The notes beneath the pieces were generated by a model. It worked only from the letters and a program-made list of their open reading frames with translations. It was not told the origin of the DNA and ran no database searches. The position numbers and the translations under genes are program-made. This document shows, in pieces, positions 59,150-64,000 of a stretch of 64,000 bases of DNA. Where the stretch lies: contig JAOALB010000058.1 of assembly GCA_025331125.1 (NCBI GenBank), positions 124,001-188,000 of the forward strand, given 5' to 3'. Origin of the DNA: Mycogone perniciosa (taxonomy: Eukaryota; Ascomycota; Sordariomycetes; Hypocreales; Hypocreaceae). Each line of letters begins with the position of its first letter. Within the stretch, counting starts at the first letter, position 1.

Positions 59150-60214
59150 GGACCCATAGGAGCAACATGATCTTGTATCACTGTACCGGTCGCCTTTCGT
59201 TATTTCTTTATGTCATGTGGATGGTATTTTTGGAGCAGTTTCGCCATTCACATCCCCGAAGGCCCGTTTCATATTGGGGATACGAGGACGGCCAGTATTG
59301 TGGGAGTCATATAACGAACTTTTTTTTATGTATGATTATATAGCATTTGGGTTGGGGTTTGTTCTTTTCCTTGTGTCGATGTTTATGGCTGTGGCAACCT
59401 TGATTTCTCATTTCACGGCCGCAAAGCATGTTCAGGGGATTGATTTATGGGGAAGGGAGTTCGGCTGCCCGAGTTTCGGCTCTCTTACGGCGCCGGGAGA
59501 GGGGGGGAAAGAGGTATGAGGCGGCTGGAGCGATTGATTTTTGTCAGATGATACCTTGGTGTTTTTGGTTATCGAACTCATTTGTCTGTAGTTTGAGGAT
59601 GGGCATTCCGGAATGCGCCCCTGATTAACAGGGCACGACGCTACGACAGCACATGGCAGGCGAGCATAGTCGAAATACAATGTCTTCAACCGAGGAAGCA
59701 ATCTTAGATAACCCGAGATCTAATCAATGTTTGGGCAATTCATATCCCAATCAACTTCAAAGCACAGACTTCCATCTCATCTTCATTATATCGTCATAGG
59801 CGTCATGGAAGCTCCACTTTCCGTCCAAACTCGTGATTGGCCAGTCGTTTTCCGTCAGTGGCTTCCCCCCCACCGTAGCTCCTTCCCCTTTGCGGGGAAA
59901 GTCAACAACATCGGGTACGCCCTGCAGAAGGAGCTGTCGGTACTTGGGAGCTGTTGCTCTTTACGGCTTCTAGTTGCATTAGAGGAGCCCAACGGTTTGC
60001 CTCAGGCGACCATAAGGGTTAGTCAAGGCTGGTGTCCTTCATCCGCCTCTCTTCAGGAGATGAACAAACAACAGTGGAATTATTGTTAATAACCACTACG
60101 CTTTTATCCTCAAAGGGCGCTGTGTACATATAATGAAAATTTAGACTGCTGAACTTGTCGTTCATTACCAGTCCTTGTTTCTTGAAACAACGCGCTGAGC
60201 TGCGCACCGCCATC
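59150..60214. other. Spacer between G-alpha and GH3 genes
   Basis: About 1 kb with the G-alpha 3' UTR and GH3 promoter; no gene seen. Confidence 0.45.
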
Positions 60215-62969
60215 ATGGTTGCTACTCGATGCCCCGCCCTTTTCTCGGGTTTGGTGGGCTTAGCAGCTGCCACAGATGTCATCGCCGAAGACTCTCATTT
60301 CTATGGACAATCACCACCAGTTTATCCGTCGCGTAAGTCAATGCCATCTAGCTTGGTGTGTCCGGTCAGCAATCAATGGCTCACAAATATCTACTGTGAC
60401 AGCTGAAATGGTTGGCGGCAATGAGTGGGCTGCTGCATTTGAAAAGGCAAAAGTCATGGTCAGCCAAATGACATCGGAGGAGAAGGTGAGGAATTGGCAT
60501 TGTTGACAATGGGCAGAAGACTCCATACTGACGAGTTTTGTGATATATCAGGTGAACTTGACAGCCGGCGTGTCTGCAGGCAATGGCTGCTCTGGAAACA
60601 TACCGGCCATAGAACGTCTAGGATTCCCTGGCATGTGCCTAAGCGATGCTGGTAACGGTCTTCGCAACACAGACTTCGTCAGCTCTTTCCCAAGCGGTAT
60701 CTCTGTTGGTGCCAGGTGAGAATTCCATCGGTCTTAAGTGCCTAACCATTACTAAATCCACAATGGTGCAGCTGGAACAAAGACCTGGCTTTCAGAAGGG
60801 GTGCTGCCATGGGCGGCGAGTTCAAGAAAAAAGGCGTCAACATTCTTCTAGGTCCGGTCGTTGGTCCTGCATGGCGAGTTGTCCGAGGAGGCAGAAACTG
60901 GGAAGGCATTTCTGTCGACCCCTATCTGGCTGGAGTGTTGGTCGCCCAAACCGTTACTGGCATCCAAGGCCAAGGGGTCATCACAAGCACCAAGGCACGT
61001 ACGTGACTGACAGCAGAACCAGTATATCCCTGCTGACATTTCCCCATCAACTAGCATTACATCGCCAACGAGCAGGAAACCAACCGAAATCCGGAAGGAA
61101 ATATTTCCTCGGTGTCTTCTAACATAGATGACAAGACAATGCACGAAGTATATCTATGGTGAGAACCAAGGTGTTTCTAAACAAAACAATTAGTCGAATT
61201 CTCACGCTTTTTTTTCTCGTTCTGAACAGGCCATTCCAGGATGCGGTAAAGGCAGGAACTGGGAACATCATGTGTTCCTACCAGAGAATCAACAACTCGT
61301 ACGGCTGCGCCAACAGCAAAACTTTGAATGGCCTCTTGAAGACAGAACTCGGTTTCCAGGTATGTCAAAATGCTATCATTTGGGTTATACCTTTATAATA
61401 ATGGGATGAAAAGGGATTCGTGGTATCCGACTGGGGAGCCCAACACGCTGGAATAGACGCCGCAAAAGCAGGCTTGGACGTGGCCATGCCAGGTGCTGGT
61501 GACTTTTGGGGCGACAATCTCATCAAGGCTATCAGAAATGGTTCACTGCCTGAATCCCGTGTAACAGACATGGCTACTAGGTAAGCAACTCCCACTTTAA
61601 GATGAATACTGGCTAAGCAAACTACAGAATCGTGGCATCATGGTACCAGCTGAACCAAGATTCAGATTTTCCAAAGCCAGGAATCGGTATGCCCTTGAAC
61701 GTTGTCTTTCCTCACAATATTGTAGATGGACGGGATCCCGCTGCTAGACCGGTACTTGTTAATGGAGCCATCGAGGGTCATGTTCTCGTCAAGAACACCA
61801 AGAACACCTTGCCCCTGAAATCGCCTCGCATGATCTCTCTATTTGGCTACTCCGCCAAGACTCCGGACGCGTTTGCACCATCTTCTTCTGATCTTTTTGG
61901 CTCAGCTTGGACATATGGCGGAGAGGCGATGATTCCTGTGAACACACTATCTGCAATTGGCGGGAACGGCACCCTATTTAGTGGCTGTGGTTCTGGTGCT
62001 ACAACACCTGCTCTTGCGATTGCGCCTTTCGAGGCCCTGAAGATGAGAGCTTCCCAAGATGGCACAGCTGTATTCAACGATTTTGTTTCGAGCAAGCCGG
62101 TTGTCGATCCCGCTTCCGATGCCTGCATCGTCTTTGGTAACGCATGGGGTTGTGAGGGATACGACCGTCCCGCTCTCCAGGACAACTACACAGATGCCAT
62201 GATCAACACTGTCGCAGATCATTGTAGCAAGACAATCGTTGTACTTCACAACGCAGGCCCTAGGCTTGCCGACGGTTTCGTTGACCACCCCAATGTCACG
62301 GCCATTATTTTTGCGCACTTGCCTGGTCAAGAAAGTGGTCCAGCGCTGGTCTCACTTCTCTACGGAGAATCGAATCCTTCTGGGAAACTAACCTACACTG
62401 TTGCGAAGAATGAGTCTGATTATGGCAAAGTCCTTGCCCCATCACAGGCAGAAGACAGGTTCAAGTACTTCCCTCAGTCCGACTTCGATGAAAGAGTGTA
62501 TCTCGACTATCGTCGCTTCGACAAAGAGAATATCACGCCTCGATTTGAGTTTGGCTTTGGTCTCAGTTACACAACGTTTACGTTCTCCGACATTGTGATT
62601 AATCGAATTGATGGAGCCAACACATACGAGTGGTCAGGCGGTCCCATCATCAGCGGCGGACAGGCCGATCTCTGGGACGCCATTGCAACTGTCAGTGTCT
62701 ATGTTCAGAACACTGGTGAGGTTGCGGGAGCCGAGGTGGCTCAGCTTTACATCGGCATCCCTGAAGCCCCTGCCAAGCAGCTCCGTGGATTCGAGAAGCC
62801 TTTCTTGCAGCCTGGTGAATCGAGGATGGTGACATTCCACCTCACAAGGAGAGACTTGAGTGTTTGGAGCGTGGAAGCCCAAAGGTGGCAGCTACAGGGT
62901 GGGGAATACAAGTTTTATGTTGGGAATAGCAGCAGACAACTCCCTCTTCAGGTCACCTTGAACCTCTAA
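60215..62969 (+). CDS. Secreted GH3 beta-glucosidase
   Basis: Eight exons (60215-60332, 60403-60485, 60552-60715, 60772-60994, 61055-61158, 61230-61359, 61414-61580, 61628-62969) encode 776 aa. A signal peptide (about residues 1-24, hydrophobic FSGLVGLAAA) precedes the GH3 N-terminal barrel. That barrel carries AGNGCSGNIPAIERLGFPGMCLSDAGNGLR, split here by text limits into AGNGCSGNIPA and GFPGMCLSD, then GRNWEGISVDPY, TKHYIANEQE and GFVVSDWGAQH, with nucleophile Asp280. The GH3 C-terminal domain follows (LPGQESGPALVSLLYGE, FGFGLSYTTF), then a fibronectin III-like end domain (NTGEVAGAEVAQLY). It cleaves terminal beta-glucosyl residues from cello-oligosaccharides or beta-glucans outside the cell. 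The fourth intron seems to be GC-AG: only AAG|GCACGT restores the conserved KHYIANEQE. Confidence 0.94.
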
Positions 62970-64000
62970 TTACACTAGGTTTGTAGCACTAGGTCACGAG
63001 AATACATTAATGGTTGTGGCTATGTTTGACGGGAGATGTGTGGTGAATAAGGTTGATGTTGATCCCATTGACAACTATAAGGGGCATAATGCCAACTCTG
63101 TCATTCACACTCTCATCAAGGGGAAGACGGACCATTTTGGGTTTATATTAAAGTAGGAAATCATGGAAATAATACTGCTCCCCTCTGAAAACAAGGCGGG
63201 GACTTCGGCAGACCATCTCTCTTATCTTTCATGGACTCGACTCCATATCAGTTTTACAAGGACGCAGGGGGCATTGAGGAAACCAAGGGTTAAAAGGAAA
63301 TGAATAAGCTGTCGGTGTTTTAGGCTAGGGCCCTTTTAAAAAGACACTTGTTTATTCTATAGAAATGGGAAACTGATGATGGCTCATGAAGACAACCCAG
63401 CGTTGCGTTGCTGGCTCTCTCCCTCTCCCTGATCATAAGAGTTAGTTCAATATCTTTAGAGGACTAACCTAGACGATTAACCTCCTTAAGCACTTACCCC
63501 ACACTGACAGGAATGGTCATGATGGTGTTTAAATATAGGCCACGTATGGACAGAATGCTTCCTTTTGTCAAAGGTTCTCCTGTTCCTTCCTGCATTTAAT
63601 TATTTCTCAGCAATAGTGTTATCTCCCGTAATTCACATTTTTAGCCTTTTCTAGGCAAAGTGAGTAATCATCTACATGGGGCCTAAGATATAGATAGGGA
63701 CTTATGAGTCGAATAGATTTGCCTCGCGGGCGCTTACCCACCACAGCATACTTCGCATATACTACGGAGTACTAGTACTCGTATTGAATGATAATGCATG
63801 TAATGTTTAGGCGACCTCTCAGAAGCAGAAGCCAAGCGAGGAATTATCGTGAGACTTTTTGGAAGGGTTTCACGCCCCCCATCTGCAACCATTAAGAAGA
63901 CTTCAGCCCCAAGATGGCTAAATCTTTGTTTTCCCAAGAATCACCGACGGCTCCGGAGAGAGTGGGAACACGAAGAGGGTTCTATGCCACGTGGCTTCTA
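62970..64000. other. Right end, no gene seen
   Basis: This holds the 3' region of the GH3 gene and then about 0.8 kb without supportable coding. One 9-mer copy (TACGGAGTA) lies at 63763-63771. Confidence 0.45.

Overview
The window is nuclear DNA of a filamentous ascomycete (Pezizomycotina). The evidence is short (about 50-75 nt) GT-AG introns with CTAAC-type branch points in most genes, introns in tRNA genes, a highly reducing polyketide synthase, a Zn(II)2Cys6 regulator, an HsbA-type wall protein, a group II G-alpha subunit and a fungal beta-tubulin. The beta-tubulin tail (EEEAPAEEE) leans towards Sordariomycetes; this is only a weak inference.

Layout. 0-3.9 kb: no supportable gene. 3.9-22.4 kb: accessory region with a Zn2Cys6 regulator (-), an intron-containing tRNA-Ala(AGC) (-), a secreted HsbA-type protein (-), a 15-exon HR-PKS (KS-AT-DH-MT-ER-KR-ACP, +) and an MFS monocarboxylate-type transporter (+). 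This looks like a very small polyketide locus (regulator, synthase, transporter) with no tailoring enzymes in view. 22.9-38 kb: IFRD-family protein (-), FHA protein with a hydrophobic C-terminal tail (+), tRNA-Lys(CTT) with intron (+), a tentative small CxxC protein (+), LST8 of the TOR complexes (+), a TMEM234-like membrane protein (+) and an unrecognised 180-aa protein (-). 40.5-54 kb: dense housekeeping block with beta-tubulin (-), proteasome alpha-1 (-), WKF-domain protein (+), PHYHD1-like dioxygenase (-), claudin/SUR7-like membrane protein (-), initiator tRNA-Met (+), NIT3-type omega-amidase (+) and spermidine synthase (-). 54-64 kb: a long gene-free stretch, then a group II G-alpha (+) and a secreted GH3 beta-glucosidase (+).

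The most striking object is the initiator tRNA-Met gene at 49911-50037. Its mature part has every initiator hallmark, but it is interrupted between positions 26 and 27, not at the canonical 37/38 site, by 55 nt with perfect spliceosomal signals (GTATGT, TGCTAAC, CAG). The two other tRNA genes here have ordinary 37/38 introns. A second genome-scale signal is the 9-mer TACTCCGTA (either strand), which I count 14 times, always between genes; chance predicts about 0.5. Exon joins were derived by hand from splice signals, frame and family conservation. Every spliced model listed closes to a whole number of codons.
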